The position numbers and the translations under genes are program-made. A DNA stretch of 64,000 nucleotides, taken from the NCBI GenBank assembly GCA_035578905.1, contig JAQJVL010000058.1, positions 1,178,001 to 1,242,000 on the forward strand. Direction: 5' to 3'. Within the stretch, counting starts at the first letter, position 1. Each line of letters starts with the position of its first letter. The stretch is from Stictocephala bisonia (taxonomy: Eukaryota; Arthropoda; Insecta; Hemiptera; Membracidae). Below are positions 22,501 to 35,200 of the stretch, in pieces. The notes beneath the pieces were generated by a model. The model was not told where the DNA came from. It saw nothing but the letters and a program-made list of their open reading frames with translations, and did no database searches.

Positions 22501-25500
22501 TAAGCTGAAGGCTCTTGCGATGCGCCCATTCGTGGGCTGCGAGAGGATTACCTTCAAGCTGCAGGGAAAAGGTCCTCAATAGATGACTGCAGTGCTTCAG
22601 ATAAATCTCCATCACAGCAGAGCAGCAACGGCTACACTCTGCCAGAAGATACTGGCTGACAACATAGGAGTAGTTCTTATTCAAGAACCATGGACCGTTG
22701 GCAGCCGTGTAATGGGGATGAGCACTGCAAGAGAGACACAGCCGTAACAGAGGTACAACTGCAAGCCGGTAATGGTAACATTACGATGACGCTTGCATCT
22801 GCGTACCTCCCATATGATGCACCAGAACCACCGCCGACCACTGAGATGAGGCGGATTGTGGAAGAACGCATCAGCAACAATCGTCACCTGGTTATGGGAT
22901 GTGACGCCAACTCACACCACCTGGCGTGGGGTAGCAGCGACGTCAACAACCGTGGTGAGTGTCTATTGAATTTTATAGCTGAATCTAATTTAGTTATAAT
23001 TAATCAAGGCCGTAAGCCAACCTTTATGCAAAGAAGAGGTGTAGGGGTAAGAGAGGAGGTCTTGGACATAACCTTGGCTAGCTGCTACGCAGCTACAAAG
23101 GTTATTAACTGGAGAGTGCTAGACGATCCGTCAGCTTCGGATCACAACTACATCTCATTTAGGGTAAGTTCGTACAGCATAGATGAGACTTACAGAAACC
23201 CTAGGCGTACAGATTGGGAAAAATTCCAGTTGGAATTAGAAAACAATCTGGGTCAAACTGAATTAATACAAGGGCAAGGTACTGATATGATGGCGAATTC
23301 CACGAGGAACGCCGTATTGGAAGCATATCACAAAGCCTGCCCTGAGACACGTAAAAGCTCCAGGAAGCAGGCCTGTTGGTGGTCGCAGGGTCTGGAGATC
23401 CGGAGGAAAAACATACGTAGAATGTATAACGTAAGTAAACGCACAGGTAACTGGGATAGATACTCAGCAGCATTAACAGAGTATAACAAGGAGATAAGAA
23501 AGGCCAAGAGAAACTCGTGGAGAGAGTTCTGTCAGAGTATTGATAGAGTACCTGACTGTGCAAAACTCCACAAGATCTTGGCCAAGAGTCCTAACAATGT
23601 AGCGGGCACAATCCTAAAGGAAGATGGTACCCACACAAACAGTCCCGAGGAAACGCTTCAGGTATTACTGAGTACACATTTCCCGGGATCTTTTCAGCCT
23701 AACGTCACGGTGGAAGAAGAAGTCAGAAGAGAGCCGAGAGGGAGAGCGACTCGTGAGGACTGGGACTGTGCAAAGGCTGTTATTACCTATCAAGGTGTTA
23801 AATGGGCTTTGAACTCGTTTCAACCATTTAAATCACCAGGAACCGATGGTATCTTTCCTGCTCTCTTACAGGTAAGTGCGGACCTGGTAATTCCACACCT
23901 CCTACGCCTGTTCAGATTGAGTCTGGCAACAGGAGTTATCCCTGCATCATGGAGAACCTCTAGAGTGATCTTCATTCCCAAGCCAGGTAAAGAATCCTAT
24001 GATGTAGCAAAGTCTTATAGACCTATAAGTCTTACCTCCTTCTTCACTAAGACCATGGAGAAGGTATTGGATAGGCATATAAGGAACACTATCTTGGTAA
24101 ACCGGCCTCTGCACCGGAACCAACATGCCTACCAAATGGGTAAATCCTGCGAAACGGCCTTGCATTGCTTGGTCAGTAGGATTGAACAAGCTATTGCGCA
24201 AAAGGAAATAGCTTTGGCAGTATTCCTGGATATAGAAGGAGCTTTTGATAACACGAGCACTGGCTCGATAGTGTCAAAGCTGGTATCAAGGAATACTGAG
24301 AGCACAATTGTAAGGTGGATCAACAATATGCTAAGTAGCAGGAGAGCAGAAGCATCCTTGTGCGGGGTTACAAGAGAGGTCAAAACCCAGCGAGGATGTC
24401 CACAGGGTGGAGTGCTGTCACCGAGTCTGTGGAACATTGTTGTGGATGATCTCCTCTGTACCCTAAACAACCAAGGCATGTATGCTCAAGGATATGCGGA
24501 TGATATTGTTATTATTGTAAGAGGCAAGTACATAAACACATGTGCTGAACTCTTGCAAAGGGCTCTTACAATTGTGGAGGGATGGTGTGAGGATGAGGGG
24601 CTATCAGTAAACCCCTTGAAGACCTTCATGGTACCCTTCACAAATAAAAGAAGCCTAGAGGTGATAAGACCGATGTTATGCGGCGACCGAATACAGGTTA
24701 GCAAAGAGTTTAAGTACTTGGGAATCAAGCTTGACGACAAACTAACCTGGAATAGACACCTTGACTATATTACTAAACGCTCTCAGACCACACTAATGAT
24801 GGTGAGACGCGCGGTTGGGTGTACTTGGGGTCTCCGACCAGAGATGTCAAACTGGCTATACACTAGGGTCATAAGACCGATGCTAGTGTATGGATCTATT
24901 GTGTGGTGGCCTAAGGTACAACAAAGCACACCAGCTGCAATCTTATCAAGGGTGCAGCGAGTGGCGTGTCTGAGTACATTAGGAGCCTTTAGGGGTACAT
25001 CCACGGCTGCGATGGAGGTAGTTCTGAACCTCCCCCCCCTCGACTTGTTTGTCAAAGGGGAGGCAAGGACAGCTGCCTACAGAATGCAGTGCTGTGGGAA
25101 TTGGCGTTACCATCCTGACAGTAAGCATTCTAGAATAATCAAAGTCTTGAAGCTAGATATTCTAGACATGGTGCCGGATAGAATGGTAAAAACCACAGAT
25201 CTCGAAAAGCCATACCATGTTAACATAGGTGGTAGAGATGTGTGGAAAGAGGAGGAACCCAACTATATGAATAACGCCCTTACCTGGTACACAGACGGGT
25301 CAAAGACCAGGAAAGGAACTGGTGCAGGTGTATTTGGCATCAGACCCAGGGTAAGCGAAAGCATAAGCCTGGGTAAATTTGCAACCGTCTTCCAAGCTGA
25401 GGTCACTGCCCTTGCTGAATGTGCGAGGATTAATGTAAATAGAGGCTATAAGGGCAAAGTCATTTACATTAACTCGGATAGTAAGGCAGCACTGATGGCC

Positions 25501-26199
25501 CTGGCTAAACAGGCTTACAGTTCCAGGACTGTATGGGAGTGCCATAAGGCAATTAAGGCACTGGCAGAATCCAACAAGGTTTGCTTGAATTGGGTGCCAG
25601 GGCACAGTGGGATCAAAGGGAACGAAGAAGCAGATAGGTGTGCCAACGTAGGAGCTGACTGCATTCTCTTTGGCCCAGAACCTGCATGCTGCATAGCATA
25701 CAGCCAAGCATGTGAGTCAGTATCTCAGTGGGTTGCAGGTGAGCAACAAAGACACTGGGAAAATACTGACGGCAACAATCAGGCAAAGAGGATACTAAGG
25801 GGCTCCTCAAAGTCCCTATCAGTAGAGGCCCTACGGCTAAACAGGAAGGAACTCCGAAGAGTGGTAGGATTTATTACTGGCCATTGGTTGTTCCGTAGTC
25901 ACCTACGAAGAATAGGAGTGATGGTTGACACCACCCTATGTAGGAAATGTGGAGAGGAGGAAGAAACAGCTCACCACATAATATTCGAATGTCCAGCATT
26001 GATGCGACATTGCCTAAACTCCTTCGGGCCACAATTATGTGTAGATGAAGGAGGTCAACAGGAAAATACTGTATCCAAGATCCTAAGGTTCTCAAGAGGC
26101 CTGGGATTCGATACGGTTTAAACCTGTGAAAGAGGGTGCACAATAAGCCAACAGGCTGAGAGGCAACTACCAGGATGCATACACACAATCCTGGCCCTC

Positions 26200-26236
<37 letters not shown>

Positions 26237-29200
26237 ACCCACCCACCCTTCCGTACACGTACCGTGTTGGCTGGTATCTCTTTTAGCTTCTGATGAGCTA
26301 TTGATGAGTATTGTCTAACATGCTGTTGGTAAAACTAAAACAACAACAAATTTAGTTTTCACAGCTCATCGGCCTAAGGTAAAAAAGAGTTAAGGAGGGT
26401 AAATGAGTATAAATATCTTAGATGTTACCAAACATTCTTTTAGTGTCGATAACACCATGTCAGTGTCAGTCAACATAATGTATGTGTTAGCCCTGTGCAC
26501 GGACGACATTGGAAGGATTAATTTGCAATGTTAAAACCAACTTTTAATGCTTATGTAACTGAGGTCTTACTTTATTACCAATTCCTAATTACTAATAAAT
26601 TATTTTTTTAACTGAGAAAAAAATTTACAAACTTTATTTCAACAGTACTTATTTTTATAAAATAAACTCACCGGTTTCTTTCTCTTCTGAGAGCATGAAA
26701 ACACAAATGTTTATAAATTAAAATAGGAAAATAACACTTAAATATTACATTTGATTAAAATGTTATCTATTTTAATGAATAATTCATTATAATGGAAAAT
26801 TATATTTAATATTAGACGTCTTAAAATATAAACTGTATATTTTATTTGCATACCTTTCATAGCAGACTATAGAACCAAAAGAGAAATAGATGAGGAAAAA
26901 TATTAGCGAATAAATTTAACATATTTTTTTATCAACAGACTCAAAAAAGATTTAATCAGAACATGTAATCATCAAAATTATAATTTTAAAATTGAATAAC
27001 TGAATTTTTACTAATACGCTCAAGTTTTTCTGTGTGAAAAACAAAAATAAATAATTCACCAGCAACAAAAACTTAAGATTGAAATCTGACTACTAACTAA
27101 CAACAATAATGAAAATCAGACTACATATTTTCCAAATAACAATAACCAAATCAGGAAAACTGGTAGTATCAAACAACCGATATAAAATTATTTACTTTAG
27201 GGTTAAATTCAAAACCAAACCAATTTCGAAATACTAGAAAATGACATTAAATAAGCGATTATGTTTGTTTTATAAAATATTTAAATGTTATACAGTGCAA
27301 CCTTGATATAACGAATCTCATGGGGAAAGAGAAAAATTCGTTATATCAAGGATTTCGATATATTGAGGTTCGATATAACGAGGGGATTTTAGGCAGACTT
27401 CGATATATAGAGGTTTTTCTCAACAGCTGCTACAAGTTATGATAACCAAAAATTCCTTAATTCTACTGCATACTGACAGGAAACGACAAACTGTCTAGAC
27501 TCAATCTATTTTTGGATGTACAGTCCTTTCTCATCATAAAGGCTCACACGGACACTCTGGTATAGTGTGTATTGGAGGCGTTAAGTTGAAAGGCGCTGAA
27601 AGTTAAAGCATTCATTTGCCACCACAAAATGTTTTGTTGCAAAGAATATTGTTTGAACTTAAATACTCTGCCATTATTACTGTACAGTAACTGCAATTTT
27701 AAAAGCTGCGTGGTAAAAAAATAAAACTCATTGCATATAAGGAATAAACATTTATTTCTTAATTACAAATACAGTACGTACTGTAAAAAAAGTTTCTTTC
27801 TTGACACAAAAAATAACTTTGAATAAAATATATAAAAGAACTGAACTTTTTAGAGTGTGATATTTTAGCTCACTAACAAAATCAGAAAACTAAACATTAC
27901 TTTTAAAATATTCCGAAATGGTTGTTTGTCTACCTGTGAATGATACTTTATCAAGTGCATCATCCAATATAGAGATCGATTGAATTACCGGTTCACTCAT
28001 AACCGTCTTCTTTTGGAGAAATTTCCGCAGTACGTCCACAGCACATCGCGCATCACGAAGGGTGGGGTCTGGGTCCACTGCCTCTGCCTCGCTGTCTTCG
28101 TCTACGACATCCTCGCCGCTGTCACCTGCATCTTCTTCCATAGGGGCGTTTTGAGAAACGGATGAGACAATGTCTGTGTCACTCAATTCACCGCTTGTAG
28201 CCAGGTCGTTATCAAAATCTACAAAATCTTCAAAAGTTATTCCTTCGATGTTTAGGGCTTCTATTACTGTGTTCCATCGTTCAGGGTTTTCACTTCCAGG
28301 GATAGGCTCAACAACTCTGCAGTCTTCTTCAACATTTTCCTCCTGTACAAAGCCACTTTTTTTGAAGCAATTCTTGATCGTCTGTTCTGTTACGTTGTTC
28401 CAAGCTTTAGAAGCCATCCACATTGCATCCAGAATACTGATTTTTGTAGGGCTCTGGTTTTCAATATCATTGAGAAACCGGCGCACAACTTCCTTTCGAT
28501 AAAAGACTTTAAAGTTGTTAATTATGCCCTGATCTAAGGGCTGAAGTTTAGATGTAGTGTTAGGTGGTAAAAATTCAATCTTTATGTTTTTAAGCTTCGG
28601 GATGTCTCCATGGGCCGAGCAATTGTCAATAAACAGTAGAATTTTCTTCTTCTTTTTTTTCATTTCTTTGTCCAGGTCAGATAACCATTTGGAAAATATT
28701 TCTGATTTCATCCAAGCTTTTTGATTTGAGGTGTAATCCATGGGCAAACTTTGAATACCTTTGAAACAACGCGGATTTTTGGCCTTTCCAATCATTAATG
28801 GTTTGAGTTTGACAGATCCAGTTTGATTCGCTCCAAGAAGTATTGTCACTCTTTGTTTGCTGTTTTTACCGCCATGGCATTCGTCTCCTTTTAATGTCAA
28901 AGTCTTATCTGGTAAACACTGAAAAAAAAGTCCGGTTTCATCCGCATTGAAAATTTCATCTGGTCGGTATCCCTCTGTTAAACCAGGCAGTTTATCAGCC
29001 CACTCTGTGCACACCTGACTGTCTACACTCGCGCTTTCACCTGTCACTCTTTTGAAAACAATTTCATTTCTTCTTTTAAAGTTCTGGAGCCAGCCATTGC
29101 TAGCTCGGAAGTTTGGTTTGTCTAGTTGTTTAGCAAATTCAGTTGCCTTTTCCTGAAGAACTGGCCCACTTATGGGCAAGTTCTTGTTGCGACATTGTTT

Positions 29201-32200
29201 GAGCCACTGCAAAACACAATTTTCAACGTCGCTGAATTCAGGAACTTTAAGTCTCTTAGATGAGGTTGCAGTTGTATTTTCGTATTTTTCCCTATTCTTC
29301 ACGATCGTTGACAACGTGTTCGCCGGTATACCAAACTCTTTAGCAATGTCACTCTTTTTCTTATTCCCGGCATTTACTGCTTCTAAAAGTTTAACTTTTT
29401 CTGCGTACGACAGAGTTTTACGCTCACGTTTCGCCATCGCACAAATAAACAAAACACATACAAATCACACTGACGGATTTTATCATTGACTGTAAAATAA
29501 AGCGCGATCACACTCTTCAAATGCCAAAACAACACTGATCTACTGTACAGTATAAACAGGTAAACAAAGGACGGAGGAGAGGGGGTTTCAGGTTGAAACG
29601 TGAAAAGTGACGAAATACGAAAAAATATTCAGTATCTGAACTTCGATATACAGAGGTTTTTCGTTCAAAACTTCGATATATAGAGGTGATTTGTCAGGTT
29701 TAGATGCCACCATAATTCGTTATATCGAGGTTTGTACCGCAATTACTTCGATATATAGAGGTAAAATTAACATTGTAGAGATAGGAAAATTCAAGGGGAA
29801 TTGAAAAAATTCGATATATCAAGGAATTCGATATATCGAGGTTGCACTGTATGTATGTCCATTCTAACTGCAACTTTTAGATGACAGGAAAAGCACTGTT
29901 ATAGCAATGGCCGAGAAAAAGAGGAGGATCACATCCATTCATAAACTACAGTTTATGTTAAACATTGTCTGCACTTTTACTATACTTAAAACTATTTTAT
30001 TATATCGATTCTTCGAATCGATACCTTGAATCGATTACATTGAACATAATACATACAAAGCCTACATTAGAATATAACAAGCTTTTTCACCTATTTAAAC
30101 AATGTACACACACACATATGAAAAACTCAAAACACTACATATAATTTATCAGTATCCTAAAAAAGAAGATAATAGGAATAAAATGGAAATACTTCAATAC
30201 ATCATGATAAATAATAACAGTAACTACGCAGAACAGCTGCCAGAATGACCATAAGGGAAGTATCGATCAGCTGTGAAATGCACTGTTAAAATAATGTTAT
30301 TAGTAATTATGAGTACCGCAATCGGATAAAACTGCTTTACTGACATAATGCTGGTTGCTGACAAAAGACCGCAGCACATTGATAGCACTCGGAAACCGAC
30401 TTGTCAACTGAATTGTGATCATTAGATGAAAGCTAACTAGACATACTAGGAATGGCTTTCAATCGTTAAGAAAAAATTTTGATCGTCAAGTACAGCTTTA
30501 AATCGGAAAGGGTTAACAAAACGGTCTCACCATTTTTGTTTGCCTTAGTAGCATGTATAATGAGAGCATCAGGATGTCCCCCACGAATATCTGGTCCCTC
30601 TTCGTCAGGTTTCTTCAGAACAAGTAGATGCGTTATATCCAATAAGTCCAGTGGAGAGTCCAAAGGCAGCTGGGAGCCGTTGGTGAGTGGAGCTGTTGGT
30701 GTCACAGGCAACGACAGTCTCACATCCACCTCTGCTCCTCTGATAGAATATAAATAGACATAAGTAATTCATAAACTAACAACTGTTAAGAGAGTAAAGT
30801 CAATTTTACTTTATTTGTACTGAATTACAAAATACTTGTTACTAACAAAAATATTATCAATCTTATGTGATGAATAAAATATCTCTTATTCCTATAAAAT
30901 ATCTCTTATGCCTATAAAATATCTCTTATGCCTATAAAATATCTTTTATGCCTATAAAATATCTCTTATGCCTATAAAATATCTCTTATGCCTATAAAAT
31001 ATCTCTTATGCCTATAAAATATCTCTTATTCCTATAAAATATCTCTTATGCCTATAAAATATCTCTTATTCCTATAAAATATCTCTTATGCCTATAAAAT
31101 ATCTCTTATGCCTATAAAATATCTCTTATGCCTATAAAATATCTCTTATGCCTATAAAATATCTCTTATGCCTATAAAATATCTCTTATGCCTACAAAAT
31201 TTAAATACATACTTTGGATATTTATATTAAATCTGACTTACTTAACCACCGGTGACTCTTGTCTGGTAGGCGGCGGTGTGGGACTGATGGCAGGAGAGCA
31301 CTGACCTTGTCGATCCCTCTGCTTTGGTGGCAGGGCTGGTGGCAGTTCTATCAGGCGATTCTGCCGTTCACAACTATCCTGCGAGGGCGTGCTCCACACA
31401 TCAGGGCTACACACCACATGATTATTGTTTAAAATCTTATTTTTTTAAAGTTAATAATTAGTTTTTTAATTAGCATAATACGTGTTGGTACATATACAGT
31501 ACAAGTAAACGTCACACAACAATTGTTGTGTGACAGTTAATAATTTATTCAGTTATAAAACTTCATTCAGAGTTCTACATTTTAACGCCTTAAAATATTG
31601 GTAAATTTGTTTAGAGAATTCCAACGCTTTAAATATTTTTTAAAACCAACACGTTTCGTCAGGTATAAAACTCCTGACGTTTTCAGGTGCTACTGGCTAC
31701 TTATCTAAACAATAAAACTATTTTTTTATAAAGGATAAGGTAGTAAGTAGCACGTGAAGACGAGAGGAGTTTTATACCTGTAGAAACGTGTTAGTTTTAA
31801 AAACGCTTGCAGCTTTAGAAATCTCTAACAAATTTACCAATACGAAAAATCCAACAAATAACTTTCAAAAACTGCCTTAAACAGTTAAATAGGTCAGAGA
31901 TTATATCCAAATACCTGGGGGAAGGAACGGGAGTAGACGTAGTGAGGGGGCAGGACTGAGTGGCAGTGAGTGTCATTTGGTGCTGCTGCCACTCAGCCTG
32001 CAGGACACTGTAGGTGTGGACTGAGTGTCGCAGGTACTCACTGGTGTTGGGCTGCGAGCAGTTGCCAAACATCTCCATGTATGCCATTACTAGAAACAAC
32101 AATACAACTACAGTTGAACTCGTTCACTTCATTAACTCAACACATTAATTTTCAAAATAATGTAGACATAATTTTGAAGGTTAAGTATGGTATTTGTCTC

Positions 32201-35200
32201 ATTTTAAAGAGTTTTCATTGATATTCTCAGCTCTGTGCTTTTTTTGTTTGTTCGTAGTTTTTAAAATAATACTATGATATTCAGGAATAGCTAAAAGTTA
32301 ACAACTTGTGAACATCTGTGAACCAGCCTAGCACTACGTCACACCAGCAGTGGGGCTTCATTCTCAACTATGAATTGAATAGTGAATAAGTTTAATTTAA
32401 TATTACTTAACTTTTTACATAATTGTTTTCTGTGTGTAGTTTAGTTTTAACAGGCTAAGTGTAAGAATGGAAAATTTTACCCAAACTTTGCCAGTATAAA
32501 TAAAAATGTTTATCTTATTTTATTTTGTACCAATTATTCAATAACCTCAAAGAAACAATAACTTAATGAATGTAAATAATTTATTATGTATCTTAAACAA
32601 ACATATTTATCTCTATATATTTGATTTCAAAACAAACCTGATTTGAATTTTTAACATTGTAAATTTGTGTTAAGGTGGCCGTTTCTCAAACTCCCAAGCC
32701 ACCGCTGGGAAGTTGGCAGCCCTATAATAGCCATGCAATCTTACCGTCAGCGGGCCAAAACATGCATTTCTCTTTCAACTGTACAGTTCAGGTTATTATT
32801 GTAATGAGTTATGGTGAACACTACACATTTCATTAAAGGTCTATTTCATTTTAGTGGACCATAAATTGATATGAGTTTTTAAATTTAATAATAAATAAGT
32901 TTCACATATTTGACTGCAAAAGTTATAAAAACCTCAAATGTTTTATAAAACCAACTTATGGTCCACTAGAACAGTTCTTCGCCTGTCAAATTACACTCCA
33001 AGTGTTATGATACGATCATTATTACAGGCCGAATCGTTAAAATAGAAAGCCATGTTTATGGTGGTTTTTGAGCGAAACGGCCCCCTTAAGTTCATGATAA
33101 ACACACAAATCAGATATATCCCTGAAACCCAATTCTTAGCGTTAATCATTTTGTAGAAATTTTAGTAACTTATTCATATATAATTCATTTGTTATTTTGC
33201 AGATTCAGAAAATAAATGTATATTTATTGTTAGGACTAATTTGAAACAGAAAATTTTTTATGATCATACTATATGCATTTAAAGCCACCAATAAAGCACT
33301 TAATGAATGATGATGAAAATTCTTAAACAATGCAATGCCGCTTGGTAAGCTAACAATAAAGAAAAACATATAAGCAAATAAAATGTTACAACAGCAATCA
33401 AACTATCATCGAGCACAACATGTACTACCTTCCCATAGCCCACAAATTTGCAGCTCTATAAAATTAATATGTTCCTACTGTGTGACCACGTTAGGAATGC
33501 GTGTGGGAAAGTACACTGGATCGCCTGTAAGGTTGGATCTGTTTGTTTATCAGTAAGAGCAAGATTATAAACATATGTTTATGTCAGGTATTGGCCAGCC
33601 TAGAGGGGCAAACCAATTAATTAATTATTATAACTTGCTGTATTACGAATAACCTCAGAAGAAATGTTATAAGTTCAATTTACAAGTAAACTTCAGTCAA
33701 TTTGCAAATTAACTTCTTAATAAAACGTCTTTATGACCTTTTAAACATCGTCATATTCGTTTTGACTATATTTAAGAAGACAAATATATGTAAAAAGTGA
33801 ATAAAATGAAGTACACTACATAAACTTTAATCATATTAAACAAAACGGATATTAAAATGTAAATAAAATAAATTACACTAACTAAATACAATATTCATTG
33901 TTATCAAAAACTTGAAAATCGCAGTCCTTATTTAAAATTATTTGAACAACATCGTGAGTAAACAATAAACATTGATGTGTCTAAATCATTTACCGTATGT
34001 TTATATTAAAACCAAACAAGTCCAAACTTACAGGCCATCCAGTGTGTTTTCTGACACACATGTTTAACGCGGTCAAACAGTAAATGACATGACATATGTG
34101 AATGAAACACAAATAAGAAAGAGACGACAACTTCTTTAATCTGGAATGTTATTACTATTGTATATGTGATGGGCAATTGAACAGGAATATACTTGAAATA
34201 TTTTACATTTTTCGACTAAAGTATTAAATACGGTACTTTACATTTTATTTACTGTATCTAAGTGCGGTACAGTCCTATTGTATTTTTATAAGAATAGTTT
34301 GTAATATTTTTTAACAAATTGAGCTCTTGTTCATTTGATTGTTATAATATGTCAAAATTATGTCTAATTAAGTTAAGAGATAAGACTTTGGAGTCTATAG
34401 TGTGAGGTACAATGCTGAAATCTTAAAATGAGCTAACCGTCAATATTCAGGATGTCTACTAAATGTCCCATATGAAATTCCCGACTTTTTCCCCAACTTG
34501 TAGGTTGACAACAGTATATACGACTACAGTATAGACAAAACGATATATAAAACTTGACAAGTCTAATTCTGATAGTTTATAAATTACTTTCATAACTCCA
34601 AATCGAAACAATTTTTACAATGATACACATCAAAAATTCCAAAATCAAGGATAACATCCTTTATAATAGATTTAAATTATTATTAGTTGTCTCAATGTAT
34701 TAAAACTAAAAACATTAATTAATCAATGATTTCCTTGAGAACAAATAAGGGCATTAAAACTGTGTTTAGTTTAAGAACTAAATAAAATACATCAAAACGT
34801 GTAAAAACCTGTAAAATAAAAATGTTAATGAAATAACCTGAAAATAAAATATAACAAAAATTTGTGTTTCATATTTTTTGTCCAAGCCAAAATTTGTATA
34901 AAATATACCAACATCATAAACTATTAAAAAAAAACAACTCAATATAGGACTTTGTAATGAAAATATTACATATATCAGTGTTTAAACTTATTAACAATTA
35001 ATTAAATATATTTAAATTTTCGTAATAATATTAAAATACTAAATTTTTAATGACACCCTAACTCAAAAAAAAATTTTTTTGAGTGCTCACCCTAACACAT
35101 ATAACGGTGAAAACCCTGTCTATCTAGCGTACAATACAAGAAATTCTAGGCAATTCCCTAAAACCAAACAGGCATAAAGTTGAGTGCTTTCCCACCCAAT

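Larger units (their letters stand above)
21059..26233 (+). mobile_element. Full-length two-ORF LINE (I/LOA-like, with RNase H)
   Basis: Length 5,175 bp, ending in a run of about 31 A. Target duplication ATGACCCACCCA at 21047-21058 and 26234-26245 is perfect over 12 bp. The element has a 537-bp GC-richer 5' UTR, ORF1, ORF2 and a short 3' UTR. Perfect duplication, long poly(A) and mostly open frames mean a recent insertion. It is antisense to RapGEF1 in intron 10. Confidence 0.95.

Noticed and set aside
21550..22684. Long minus-strand frames opposite LINE ORF1
   Set aside because: Shadows of ORF1; the plus strand has the coherent protein and element structure.
31640..31690. Hammerhead ribozyme in the 31.6-kb foldback
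   Set aside because: CTGACGAAACGTG has no room for stem II; it only recalls the GAAAC part of the motif.
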